The notes beneath the pieces are model-generated. The model saw only the letters and a program-made list of their open reading frames with translations, was not told the DNA's origin and did not search any database. Positions 43,541-52,432 of a DNA stretch of 64,000 nucleotides are shown piece by piece (the stretch's first letter is position 1; the number at the start of each line of letters is the position of its first letter). Location of the stretch: contig NZ_CP031357.1 in NCBI RefSeq assembly GCF_003355455.1, positions 2,805,001 through 2,869,000 of the forward strand. Reading direction: 5' to 3'. Position numbers and translations under genes: made by a program. This DNA is from Erythrobacter aureus (lineage in GTDB: Bacteria; Pseudomonadota; Alphaproteobacteria; Sphingomonadales; Sphingomonadaceae).

Positions 43541-45492
43541 ATGACCGACCCTATCTGCCAGACCGACGCCCTCATCGCCGAGGACATCGAGGCCTATCTC
43601 GAGCAGCACCAGAACAAATCGATGCTGCGCTTCATCACCTGCGGCAGCGTGGACGATGGCAAATCGACCCTGATCGGCCGCCTGCTCTACGATTCGAAGA
43701 TGATCTTCGAAGACCAGCTTGCCGCGCTCGAAAACGACAGCAAGAAGGTCGGCACGCAGGGGCAGGAAATCGATTTCGCCCTGCTGGTGGACGGCCTCGC
43801 CGCCGAGCGCGAACAGGGCATCACCATCGATGTCGCCTATCGCTTTTTCTCGACCGAGAAACGCAAATTCATCGTCGCCGACTGCCCGGGGCATGAACAA
43901 TACACGCGCAACATGGTCACCGGCGCCTCGACCGCCGATGCCGCCATCATTCTGATCGATGCGCGCAAGGGCGTGCTGGTCCAGACCAAGCGGCACAGCT
44001 TCCTGTGTCACCAGCTCGGGATCAAGAATCTCGTGCTCGCGGTCAACAAGATGGACCTGATCGATTACGACCGGGAAAAGTTCGACGCCATCGTCGCGGA
44101 TTACGAGCATTTCGCGGAAAGCATCGGGATCGAAACATTCACCGCCATCCCGATGTCCGGCCTTGCGGGGGACAATATCACCACCCGGTCGGACAATACG
44201 CCATGGTACGAAGGCCCGGTGCTGATCGACCACCTCGAACAGATCGAGGTGCGCAGTGCAGCCAATCGCGACAAGGCATTCCGCCTGCCGGTTCAGTGGG
44301 TGAACCGCCCCAATCTCGACTTCCGCGGGTTCTCGGGCCAGATCGCCACCGGAACCGTGAAACCGGGCGACATGCTGCGCTCGCTCCCGTCGGGCAAGAC
44401 GAGCAAGGTGAAATCGATTGTCGTCATGCCCAGCGCCGGTGCCGCAAACCAAGCCGGCGCGGAAGGTCATCTCGAGGAAGCCGTCGCCGGCCAGTCGATC
44501 ACGATCACGCTCGAAGACGAAATCGACTGTTCGCGCGGCGATGTGCTGGCAACCGCCGACAGTCCGCCCGAGGTCGCCGACCAGTTCGAAAGCACCATCG
44601 TATGGATGGATGACGAACCGCTGGTGGTCGGGCGCGCCTATTGGCTCAAGCTGGGCACGCAGACGGTCAGCGTCACCGTTGCGCACCCGAAATACGAGAT
44701 CGACGTCAACAATCCGGCGGGCTCGGGGTCACATCTCGCTTCGCAGACGCTCCATCTCAACCAGATCGGCGTGTGCGAAATCACTACCGACAAGCGCATC
44801 GTGTTCGATCCCTATGCCGAAAACCGGGCGCTGGGCGGCTTTATCCTGATCGACAAGATCACCAACCACACCGTCGGGGCGGGCATGCTGCATTTCAGCC
44901 TGCGCCGCAGCCAGAACGTCCACTGGCAACCAACCGACATTGCCCGCGAACATCATGCCCAGATGAAGAACCAGACGCCGCGCGTGCTGTGGTTCACCGG
45001 GCTTTCGGGCTCGGGCAAGTCGACCATCGCCAACGAGGTGGAAAAGAAGCTGGCAATCATGAACCGCCACACCTTCCTGCTCGATGGCGACAATGTGCGC
45101 CATGGCCTCAATAAAGATCTCGGCTTCACCGAAAGCGACCGGATCGAGAATATCCGGCGCATCGGCGAAGTGGCCAAGCTGATGACCGATGCGGGGCTTA
45201 TCGTTCTCACCGCCTTCATCAGCCCGTTCCGCGCCGATCGCCGATTGGTGCGCGACATGATCGATGCCGGCGAGTTCATCGAAATCCATGTCGATACGCC
45301 GCTGGAGGTGGCCGAGGCGCGCGACGTCAAGGGGCTCTATAAAAAGGCCCGCGAAGGTAAGCTGAAGAACTTCACCGGCATCGATAGCCCTTACGAAGCC
45401 CCCGAAAACCCGAGATCCGGGTGAACACCGTCGAAATGACACCGGAGGAAGCGGCCGATTACATCATCAGCAAGATCCTGCCGCTCAAATAG
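43541..45492 (+). CDS. cysNC: CysNC, sulfate adenylyltransferase subunit 1 fused to APS kinase (frameshifted near the end)
   Basis: Two enzymes in one chain. CysN GTPase (GSVDDGKST P-loop, DCPGHEQYTRNM, NKMDLIDYD) drives ATP sulfurylase. CysC APS kinase (GLSGSGKSTIANEVE; FISPFRADRRLVRDM) makes PAPS. As written, the frame stops at 45424 after PENPRSG. Adding one C in the CCC at 45409-45411 restores the normal ending: PEIRVNTVEMTPEEAADYI and a stop at 45492, total about 650 residues. The missing part is the last ~25 residues of APS kinase. A hairpin terminator begins 6 bases after the restored stop, which supports that end. Confidence 0.88.
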
Positions 45493-45497
45493 GCATC

Positions 45498-45521
45498 GGG
45501 GCCGTCACCACGGACGGCCCC
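45498..45521 (+). terminator. Hairpin after cysNC
   Basis: GGGGCCGTC - ACCACG - GACGGCCCC, a perfect 9-bp stem starting 6 bases after the restored cysNC stop. The T tract is weak (TCCCGCG), so it may be an imperfect or Rho-assisted terminator. The location argues for the longer cysNC end. Confidence 0.65.
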
Positions 45522-45581
45522 TCCCGCGCGAGGACCCGGACAGTGGCTCCCGCTTTCCTTATGCGCAGTTTGAACGATTGA

Positions 45582-46229
45582 GTGGCCGAGCGATTGATCC
45601 TTGAGAAGTGGGCTTTCACAGCCCGGAGTGCTGGATACGAGACCATCGTTCCCGATGGCTGCCGCGATGTCATCATTCGCAAATCGATCGGCCTTGCGCC
45701 GGTCGTCTTCGTCAGCGGGCTGGACGATTTTCCGCGCCGGATTGCGGTTCGCGAAGGCGACTCTTTCATCGGATTGCGCCTTCGTCCCGGCGTCACGGTG
45801 GGCGCGGATCCAGGTGCCGTCCTGGCTATGGATCGCGCCGATCTCGATGACATGGCGGCGATCCGGCAGGCCCTGATTGCCTGCCCGCGAACGACGGAGG
45901 CATTGGCCGCCCTCAAGAGCGCTCGCGGCACTGCGGATGCCGCGCGGGAACTGGGTGTGTCCATCCGCACCTTTCAGCGCGTGGTGAACGAAGCGACGGG
46001 CCGTTCTCCCGCGTGGTGGCGCCGCCTCGCCCGCGTCCGAAGAGTCGCGGCCAAGATCGCTTCAATTCAGGCTCGACAAGACAGTCTCGTCGAAATGGCG
46101 GTCGATGCCGGTTTTTCGGACCAGGCCCATATGACGCGCGAATTGCAGCATTGGCTTGGCACAACGCCCGGTCAATTGCGACGAGGCGGGCCGGTCGCCG
46201 AAGCGCTGAAGGCCCGCGGCTATGAGTGA
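45582..46229 (+). CDS. AraC family transcriptional regulator
   Basis: 215 residues from GTG 45582. The N-terminal part (YETIVPDGCRDVIIRK and FIGLRLRPGVTV) resembles the DUF6597-type domain that precedes many AraC HTHs. The C-terminal AraC HTH runs from GTADAARELGVSIRTFQRVVNEAT to SLVEMAVDAGFSDQAHMTREL. It is convergent with the VOC gene, and its targets are unknown. The HTH of this size suggests a single operator-binding regulator. Confidence 0.82.
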   Translation: MAERLILEKWAFTARSAGYETIVPDGCRDVIIRKSIGLAPVVFVSGLDDFPRRIAVREGDSFIGLRLRPGVTVGADPGAVLAMDRADLDDMAAIRQALIACPRTTEALAALKSARGTADAARELGVSIRTFQRVVNEATGRSPAWWRRLARVRRVAAKIASIQARQDSLVEMAVDAGFSDQAHMTRELQHWLGTTPGQLRRGGPVAEALKARGYE

Positions 46230-46254
46230 GTGCCGACCGGGCGCAATCGCCGGA

Positions 46255-46647
46255 CTAGCTGCCTGACGGCGCCACTGGCGAGCAAATTTCGACCAGATAG
46301 CCATCGGGATCGGCAATATACGCGGTCGTCTGGCCCCACGGTTCGTCCCGAACATCCTGTTTCACGATTGCGCCGGCTTCCTTCGCCTTTTCCAAGGCGG
46401 CGGCGACATCGTCCGTCTCAAACGCAATTTCGAAGACGGGGGCATCGGGATTTGCCGGAGCTGGCGATTTTCCAAGCTGCCGCATCAACTGTACCGACGA
46501 AAAAGCGAGCTTGGTTTCTCCCGTGACAAGCTCTCCGTAATCTCCGCCTTCATGGAGTAGCCCGCGCTTCAACCCGAAAGCGCGCTCGTAGAATGCAAGG
46601 CTGTCTGCGACATTGTCTACATACATGATCGTGTACCGAAGGATCAT
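46255..46647 (-). CDS. VOC (glyoxalase/dioxygenase-like) protein
   Basis: 130 residues of the vicinal oxygen chelate superfamily. It starts ILRYTIMYVDNVADSLAFYE and ends IADPDGYLVEICSPV, with the paired beta-alpha-beta-beta-beta units between. Whether metal-binding residues are complete cannot be decided by eye. It may act as a resistance protein or in small-molecule metabolism. Confidence 0.8.
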   Translation of the reverse strand: MILRYTIMYVDNVADSLAFYERAFGLKRGLLHEGGDYGELVTGETKLAFSSVQLMRQLGKSPAPANPDAPVFEIAFETDDVAAALEKAKEAGAIVKQDVRDEPWGQTTAYIADPDGYLVEICSPVAPSGS

Positions 46648-46990
46648 TCAGAGCTCCTATTGCTGTCACCCGACAATGGATGCACGGTCCCGATCCGTCT
46701 TGAATCAACGCGCCACATCACCCCGAGAAATGCGAATTGCGATTGCGCGGGTTTCGAGCTGAGCTGTTTCAAGCGAATTGGGCCAGGCCAAGGACGGCTT
46801 GGGGCTACTAGAAACATTCACTCGAGCGCCTGTCACCGGGTTCGTCGGCCGCCGCTGTGAGCCATGGTGGACGGTGCCGCCACCAGCTTCGCCGCGGGCA
46901 TCCAATCGATCCATCCCATACATGCTCTTAAGAGCTGGAGGGCCGGGCTTCTTCACGGGACCGAGAAAGCATGGGCAGTACCCATCCGCA
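46648..46990. other. Intergenic stretch upstream of the DMFase-like gene
   Basis: About 343 bases. The open frames inside it (e.g. 46705-46956 on the minus strand) have no recognisable protein character. A 12-bp perfect palindrome GCTCTTAAGAGC lies at 46924-46935. The promoter and operator that follow are annotated separately. Confidence 0.5.
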
Positions 46991-47019
46991 TTGACAGGGA
47001 AGATTAAATCGATATTTAT
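46991..47019 (+). promoter_or_regulatory. Promoter of the DMFase-like operon
   Basis: A perfect -35 box TTGACA (46991-46996), then 16 or 17 bases to a -10 of TATTTA (47013-47018) or ATTTAT. Transcription would start around 47025-47026, at or next to the ATG, so the mRNA may be leaderless. There is no purine-rich ribosome site before the ATG. The box is partly covered by the 22-bp operator (47005-47026). Confidence 0.5.
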
Positions 47020-47026
47020 CGATTTA
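47005..47026 (+). promoter_or_regulatory. Operator-like perfect inverted repeat at the DMFase-like gene start (site 1)
   Basis: Arms TAAATCGATA and TATCGATTTA, perfectly complementary, separated by TT. It overlaps the -10 and the A of the ATG at 47026. Similar sequences occur upstream of the TetR/TonB receptor pair and of the amine oxidase and membrane-protein genes. The best candidate regulator is the TetR protein at 52433. Confidence 0.65.
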
Positions 47027-48594
47027 TGAGCTTACCATGGTTTTACCCGGATCGGGTCAGCGTAGCGCCCGGAGACGAACTCGCCATACACGCCAGCGCA
47101 CCCCCCGGTCTTTACCATTTGAAGATTTCGCGGGTTGGCAGCACAAACGAACTCAAATCGACGGTCGAGGACATCGTCATCGACCAAGGCGAGATACCGG
47201 CAAATGTCGAATCTTGCGGGTGTAGTTGGCCCGTCGTTCTCCGGTTCACGATCCCCGCCGACTGGAAGACCGGCTATTACGATCTGTACCTTGCCGGAGC
47301 CGATGGTGAAGGCACCCATCATTTCTTCAACCTGAAACCTGGGCCAGGCAAACCTCGCGCTCGGGCCGCGATCGTCCTCGCGACCAATACCTACCAGGCC
47401 TACAATTACTGGGGCGGCGCAAACTCCTACGCGCATGTCGAAAAATTGATGCGTGGCGAGGTCGATGCCGCCGGGTCAGAACAGGAGGCAAAAGGGCGGC
47501 TATCGCGCATGCGGCCTTATGCGCAGGGCTTGCTGATGCCTCGCCTCGGCCAGCCGCGGCTGGTCAATCCCGCCCCGCGCGAGTTAGGCATGGCCGCACA
47601 CCCTGCAACGCCTGAATGGATGGCCGAGCACCAACCATCCCCTTACGACTTTTCCGCCTGCTTCGTCGGCAAGTGGGAACACGCTTTCGTGTGCTGGGCG
47701 GAAGAAAACGGGGTCGAACTCGACTATTTCACCGATCAGGACCTCGAAGCGGGTGCCGGAATCCTCGATCCGTATCGAGCCGTCTTCCTGGTCGGCCATA
47801 GCGAATACTGGTCGGCCTCCGCACGCGATGCGATCGACAGTCTGCACGAGGCGGGAGGGAATCTGATCGTCTTCTCCGGAAACACAGCATATTGGAAGAT
47901 CCGCTGGGAGGAGGACGGCCAGGTCATGGCAGTCCATAAATGGCGCGGCGAGAGCGACGATCCCCTATGGGGCACGCCGGAAGAGGGCCGCGACGGCACG
48001 CATATGTGGTCGCACCCTGCCTTTGGACGCCCGGAAGCGGAGATGACGGGGCTTTCCTTCCTCTATGGCGGCTATCACCGCCTCGGCCTATGCGTCGGAC
48101 GGGGATCGGCCGCCTACACCATCTATGACGACAAGCACTGGGCGCTGGAAGGGACCGATCTCTACTATGGCGATTGCATCGGCGGCGACATCCCTCTGGT
48201 CGGCTACGAGAACGATGGCTGCCCCATTCGTGTCGACCGGCGCGGTCTGCCCGTGCCCGACGGAGGGTTTGGCGTCCCCGACGATCTCTCCATCATCGCG
48301 CTCGCACCGGCCACGCTGTTCGAAGACCCGGCCGCGCCCTACCCGCCGATCGTGCCGCCCGGCGATATCGCCATACTCGCGCGGATCGCGCATGGCGAAG
48401 ACAATCCGGTCAACCGCGAACGTCTGCAACACGGGCATGCGGTCATGGCCTCGTTCCGCCGCGGAAATGGCGAAGTGTTCAATGCCGGGACCACCGAATG
48501 GGCGCATGGCCTGGCCGCGGGCGATCCCTATGTCGACCGGATAACCCGCAACGTCCTGACCCGCTTCGGCGTCCCGATCGGGGCCGCCGATTGA
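47026..48594 (+). CDS. N,N-dimethylformamidase beta-subunit-like protein
   Basis: 522 residues. Its central and C-terminal parts carry the DMFase beta C-terminal signature: AAIVLATNTYQAYNYWGG, ELDYFTDQDLE, VFLVGHSEYWSASARDAIDSL, NLIVFSGNTAYWKIR, and VFNAGTTEWAHGL near the end. DMFase uses a mononuclear iron to hydrolyse N,N-dimethylformamide. Here the substrate is unknown and could be another amide. No small (alpha) subunit gene is nearby. The N-terminal ~110 residues form a beta-rich domain. There is no signal peptide. Its stop overlaps the TTG start of the FAD oxidoreductase. Confidence 0.8.
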   Translation: MSLPWFYPDRVSVAPGDELAIHASAPPGLYHLKISRVGSTNELKSTVEDIVIDQGEIPANVESCGCSWPVVLRFTIPADWKTGYYDLYLAGADGEGTHHFFNLKPGPGKPRARAAIVLATNTYQAYNYWGGANSYAHVEKLMRGEVDAAGSEQEAKGRLSRMRPYAQGLLMPRLGQPRLVNPAPRELGMAAHPATPEWMAEHQPSPYDFSACFVGKWEHAFVCWAEENGVELDYFTDQDLEAGAGILDPYRAVFLVGHSEYWSASARDAIDSLHEAGGNLIVFSGNTAYWKIRWEEDGQVMAVHKWRGESDDPLWGTPEEGRDGTHMWSHPAFGRPEAEMTGLSFLYGGYHRLGLCVGRGSAAYTIYDDKHWALEGTDLYYGDCIGGDIPLVGYENDGCPIRVDRRGLPVPDGGFGVPDDLSIIALAPATLFEDPAAPYPPIVPPGDIAILARIAHGEDNPVNRERLQHGHAVMASFRRGNGEVFNAGTTEWAHGLAAGDPYVDRITRNVLTRFGVPIGAAD

Positions 48595-49916
48595 ACGCCT
48601 TCCCTTTCCGTGAGCTGAGCCCCTGGCTCTCCGAACCGGAAGACCGGCAACCGCTCCTGCTCGGACATACACGCGCCGATGTCGCAATTGTCGGCGGCGG
48701 CTATACGGGCCTTTCCACCGCCTTGGCGCTGCGCGAAAGTGGGCTGTCGGTCGCACTGGTCGAGCAGGATTTCTGCGGGTCCGGAGCGAGCGGGCGCAAT
48801 GCCGGACATCTGACCCCGACCATCGGTAAGGACCTGCCTACGCTGCTGAGACATTTCGGGGAGCAACGCACCGGTGATCTCGTTGGCTTCGCGGAAGAGG
48901 CGGTCAGGCATACAGAGAAGGTGATCGTGCGGTTATCGCTCGATTGCGACTATCGCCCAGTGGGCAATGTAATTGCCGGCCTGCATGCCCGCCATCGCCC
49001 ACCGCTGGAGCGCGCGGCCCGGGTCGCGGAGATGGTCGGCGCCCCTTTTCATTTTCTCGACGAGGCCGATGTGCGTGCGCGCGACCTCCCGCAATTCGTC
49101 AAATTCGGCGCGATCGAGGCCAGCGGCGGGCATCTTCACCCGGGCAAGTACGTACAGGGATTACGGCGAGCCGTATTGCAAGCCGGGGTCGAATTGTTCG
49201 AAGACACCTCCGTAACCTCGATCGAACGGAAAGGCAGCCGGGTCCATCTCCGAACCGCCAGCGGATCGCTCGATTGCGAGAAGCTGGTGTTGGCGACGAA
49301 TGCCTATACGCCCTCGACCCTCGGCCGGATGGCCTATCGCGTCTTCCCGCTGCGGGTGTCCCTTTTTCGCACCCGGCCGCTGTCGACGGCGGAATGGGAC
49401 AGGGTCGGCTGGGCACGCCGCGAAGGCATCTATACCGCGCATGAATCGCTCGAAAATTTTCGCCCCCTGCCCGATGGGAGAATCCTCGGGGGCTCGAAGG
49501 TCGTTCAATATGCCTTCGGCAGCAAGCTCGCCCCCGGGTCGCAGCCATCGGCTTTTCAAACCCTGACGGACCTGTTCCGCAAGCGGTTTCCCGAACTCCG
49601 GGATGTCGCGATCGAAGATTTCTGGGGAGGATGGATCGCGATGACGCTGGATTTCCTGCCCTTCTTCGGTGCCGACAAATCGGACCGGATCGTCCACGCA
49701 ATGGGCTATAACGGGCACGGTATCGCGCAGGCGACCTTCGCCGGATCGATGGCGGCCGACCTTGTCATGGGCCGTCGAAACCGCTGGGTCGAACTTCTCC
49801 GCCGCCACTCGCTTCCCCTGCCTCCCGAGCCGTTCCGGTGGCTCGGAGTGAAAGCGCTGCTGGGCTATCTTGGCAGGATCGATGCGAAGGTCGATCACGA
49901 TCTCTCTCGTCCCTAG
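48591..49916 (+). CDS. FAD-dependent oxidoreductase, DAO/PuuB-like
   Basis: 441 residues of the D-amino-acid oxidase fold. The FAD motif is VAIVGGGYTGLSTALALRESG, followed by DFCGSGASGRNAGHLTPTIG. The C-terminal part shows GGWIAMTLDFLPFFG and the FAD-binding tail GYNGHGIAQATFAGSMAADLV. Relatives oxidise gamma-glutamyl-putrescine, sarcosine-like amines or D-amino acids. The TTG at 48591 overlaps the upstream stop (TTGA), so it is coupled to the DMFase-like gene. A hydrolysed amide yielding an amine that is then oxidised is a natural scenario but is inferred. Confidence 0.82.
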   Translation: MNAFPFRELSPWLSEPEDRQPLLLGHTRADVAIVGGGYTGLSTALALRESGLSVALVEQDFCGSGASGRNAGHLTPTIGKDLPTLLRHFGEQRTGDLVGFAEEAVRHTEKVIVRLSLDCDYRPVGNVIAGLHARHRPPLERAARVAEMVGAPFHFLDEADVRARDLPQFVKFGAIEASGGHLHPGKYVQGLRRAVLQAGVELFEDTSVTSIERKGSRVHLRTASGSLDCEKLVLATNAYTPSTLGRMAYRVFPLRVSLFRTRPLSTAEWDRVGWARREGIYTAHESLENFRPLPDGRILGGSKVVQYAFGSKLAPGSQPSAFQTLTDLFRKRFPELRDVAIEDFWGGWIAMTLDFLPFFGADKSDRIVHAMGYNGHGIAQATFAGSMAADLVMGRRNRWVELLRRHSLPLPPEPFRWLGVKALLGYLGRIDAKVDHDLSRP

Positions 49917-49952
49917 ACCTGCGGATTTGCGACCCGGCAGCAGGAGTCAGCC

Positions 49953-49982
49953 GATCGGCGCGATCCGAACGCCGCGCCGATC
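49953..49982. terminator. Bidirectional terminator between the oxidase and TonB receptor genes
   Basis: GATCGGCGCG (49953-49962) and CGCGCCGATC (49973-49982) form a perfect 10-bp stem with a 10-nt loop. It lies between the convergent stops at 49916 and 49992. It has no strong T run but is well placed to separate the two transcripts. Confidence 0.65.
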
Positions 49983-49991
49983 TCAAGCAGC

Positions 49992-52289
49992 CTAGTATTT
50001 CAGGATCAGTTGGACGCCATAGGTGCTCGGATCATTGTAGTTGAGCTGGTCGGACGTAATCACGGGAGCATAGGAGGTGATATATTTCTCCCCGAAGATG
50101 TTCTTGCCCCACATGGCCAGTTCGAGACTCTCGCTGGCGTTCTGCCAGGCGAGGCGCGCATTGACCTGGCCGTGATCGTCGACGCGCGACACCGGATCGT
50201 TGTCGGGGAACAGGAATATCGACGATGTGTAGGAACCGTCGATCCGGGCCTTCAGATCGCCGCTGGCCCCAAGCGGGAAACGAAAATTGACGCCCCCGGC
50301 CGCGGAAAACTCGGGCGCGTTGACCATCCGGTTGCCCGAGAACGCGGCACCCCCGAATGCGTCGAATTCCTCATATTTGCCATCGAGCAAGGTGATCGAG
50401 GCAAAAAGATCGAAATTGCGTGACGGGCGGATGGTCGTATCCGCCTCGAACCCATACACCCGTGCATTGCCGGCATTGACCTTGCGCTGCACCGGGATCG
50501 GGCCGGTCAGGTCGAACACGAACACCTGAAGGTCGCGATAATCGTAGTAGAATGCGGCGGCGTTGAACTGGACCAACCGGTTCAGGATTTCCGTCTTGAG
50601 GCCGACCTCATAAGCATAGAGTTTCTCTGACCCGAAAGGCTGCAACTGGACGAGGTCCGTCGAAGCACCGCCCGCGAAACCCCCGCTATTGTAGCCCTTC
50701 GAGAAGGAGGCATAGACGAGAGTTTCGTCGAGATCATAGTTGAGGGCGAGGCGCCAACTGAGATCCTCGAAACTCTCTTCGCCTGAAAAGTCGAGGATCG
50801 GAACGGTGACGTCTGAATAGGCCTTGGTCGGGGCAATGCCTCCGATTGCATCGAAGAGGCTCCGATATTCCATCGCAATCGTGTCATGGGAATAGCGCAG
50901 GCCAGCCGTCGCGGTCAGCCGTTCGGTCAAGGGAATGTCTGCCTGACCGAACAGCGCATAGCTGTCGGTATCCTGCGTGTAGGGGTAGCGCAGCAATCCA
51001 AGCGAATTGACCGGGTCGAATGTCCCGAGGAGATCGTTCGGATCGCGCAGGCTGCGCAGGAGATCGAAGGCGTTGTCGGTCTTCAGCTCGTCGTGGAAGT
51101 AATAGCCTCCGATGATCCAGTTGAAGTCGCCCCCGTCATCCGACTGGAGCCTGACTTCCTGGCTGAACTGCCTCGGGCGGTCCTCGTAATAGGCGACGAC
51201 GAGATCCGCCGGACTCGCGTCGGTATCCTCCAGCGTTTCCCGGTTGACCTGCTCATAGGCGGTGATCGAGGTGAGCAGGACCGAGCCAAGCTGGAGTTCG
51301 CCGGTCAGCGACGCGCCGAAGGTCGAGATGCGCTCCGCACCCTCGACATTGTAGTCGCCTGCAAAGATGTCGTCGTCGGTATCGGCATAGCCGAGGCCAT
51401 CAGTGGGCGTGCCATCGGGAAGCGTTGCTGGATTGCCGAAGAAATCGACACCCTGCCCGCGATGCTGGAACTGCCGCGCACCGCCAGTGCTCTTGCCGCC
51501 ATGTACACTCAACCTGAGCAACAGATCGTCGGTTGGCCTGAGATCGATAATTCCGCGTAGCGCCCAGCGATCGATATCGTTGACCTGGTTTCCCGTGACA
51601 CGATTGAGCGTTGTTCCGTCCCGACGATGATAGGTCCCTGCCGCACGAAAGGTCAGCGCCTCACCTACGATCGGGCCGCCGACCCCGGCCTCGGCGACGA
51701 ATTCGTCGAACCGGCCGTAAAGGATGTTGGCATCGGCGGTGAAATAGTCCGTCGGCTTTCGCGACGAGAAGCGGATCGCACCGGCGGTCGTGTTGCGGCC
51801 ATAGAGCGTCCCCTGCGGCCCTTTGAGAATTTCGATCCCTTCGCTGTCGAAGACATTGAAGAGCTTTCCGGAGTTGGCGCCCAGGAACACGTCGTCTACA
51901 TAGACGCCGACCGCGCCGGTCGTGTTGGAGTTGAAATCTCCGATACCGACGCCGCGAATGAAGAGCGAGGTGGTCGAGGCCGCAGTCCCCGCCTGCATCG
52001 AAAGGCTGGGTACGAGCAATGTGAGGTCGCGCGGATCGCGAATGCTCGCTTCGGTCAACGTGTCTCCACCGAATGCCGAGATGGCGATGGGTACGTCCTG
52101 CACATTCTGGCTTCTGCGCTGGGCCGTGACGATGATCGGCTCTCCGATAGCCTCATTCTCGTACTCTTCCTCGGCCGACTGCCCGAGCGAGGCATCGGGA
52201 TTTGTCTGGGCATGGACCTGCGGGGCACCCCCCAGGGCACATCCAGCCAGCAGGACTGATTTGGCGGCCGAGCCGATCGAAACTTTCAT
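49992..52289 (-). CDS. TonB-dependent outer-membrane receptor
   Basis: 765 residues. After a signal peptide (VLLAGCALGGAPQVHA) comes a TonB-box-like strand EPIIVTAQRRSQNVQDVPIAIS and the plug domain with SLFIRGVGI and GPQGTLYGRNTTAGAI. A 22-strand-type barrel follows, ending in GVQLILKY with a terminal aromatic. This subfamily takes up siderophores, sugars or aromatic and other compounds across the outer membrane; the ligand cannot be read. It is divergent from the TetR gene and shares the intergenic operator with it. Its minus-strand -35 TTGACA is at 52361-52366. Confidence 0.93.
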   Translation of the reverse strand: MKVSIGSAAKSVLLAGCALGGAPQVHAQTNPDASLGQSAEEEYENEAIGEPIIVTAQRRSQNVQDVPIAISAFGGDTLTEASIRDPRDLTLLVPSLSMQAGTAASTTSLFIRGVGIGDFNSNTTGAVGVYVDDVFLGANSGKLFNVFDSEGIEILKGPQGTLYGRNTTAGAIRFSSRKPTDYFTADANILYGRFDEFVAEAGVGGPIVGEALTFRAAGTYHRRDGTTLNRVTGNQVNDIDRWALRGIIDLRPTDDLLLRLSVHGGKSTGGARQFQHRGQGVDFFGNPATLPDGTPTDGLGYADTDDDIFAGDYNVEGAERISTFGASLTGELQLGSVLLTSITAYEQVNRETLEDTDASPADLVVAYYEDRPRQFSQEVRLQSDDGGDFNWIIGGYYFHDELKTDNAFDLLRSLRDPNDLLGTFDPVNSLGLLRYPYTQDTDSYALFGQADIPLTERLTATAGLRYSHDTIAMEYRSLFDAIGGIAPTKAYSDVTVPILDFSGEESFEDLSWRLALNYDLDETLVYASFSKGYNSGGFAGGASTDLVQLQPFGSEKLYAYEVGLKTEILNRLVQFNAAAFYYDYRDLQVFVFDLTGPIPVQRKVNAGNARVYGFEADTTIRPSRNFDLFASITLLDGKYEEFDAFGGAAFSGNRMVNAPEFSAAGGVNFRFPLGASGDLKARIDGSYTSSIFLFPDNDPVSRVDDHGQVNARLAWQNASESLELAMWGKNIFGEKYITSYAPVITSDQLNYNDPSTYGVQLILKY

Positions 52290-52360
52290 AAATCCCCTCC
52301 CAAACGATCAAAACGATTCATATCGTGTTTGAGCGGGCAATTTCGCGAGGAAAGCGCGTA

Positions 52361-52366
52361 TGTCAA
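52361..52366 (-). promoter_or_regulatory. -35 box of the TonB receptor promoter
   Basis: TTGACA on the minus strand. The -10 is less clear (AAATTG with a 17-base spacer). The TetR-type operator (52371-52392) sits directly upstream, so the regulator would act from immediately behind the -35. Confidence 0.4.
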
Positions 52367-52370
52367 GCTT

Positions 52371-52392
52371 GAAATAGATATTTATCGGTATT
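52371..52392 (+). promoter_or_regulatory. Operator-like site in the tetR/TonB receptor gap (site 2)
   Basis: Matches site 1 at 16-17 of 22 positions, with the shared core AGATATTTATCGG against CGATATTTATCGA. It is placed between a possible tetR -35 TTGAAA (52369-52374) and -10 TTTTAT (52392-52397), the usual geometry for TetR autorepression. The same site lies just upstream of the receptor's -35. Confidence 0.6.
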
Positions 52393-52432
52393 TTTATCGG
52401 GTTTTTTGATTGAGCGCGCGGGTGTGCGCGTT

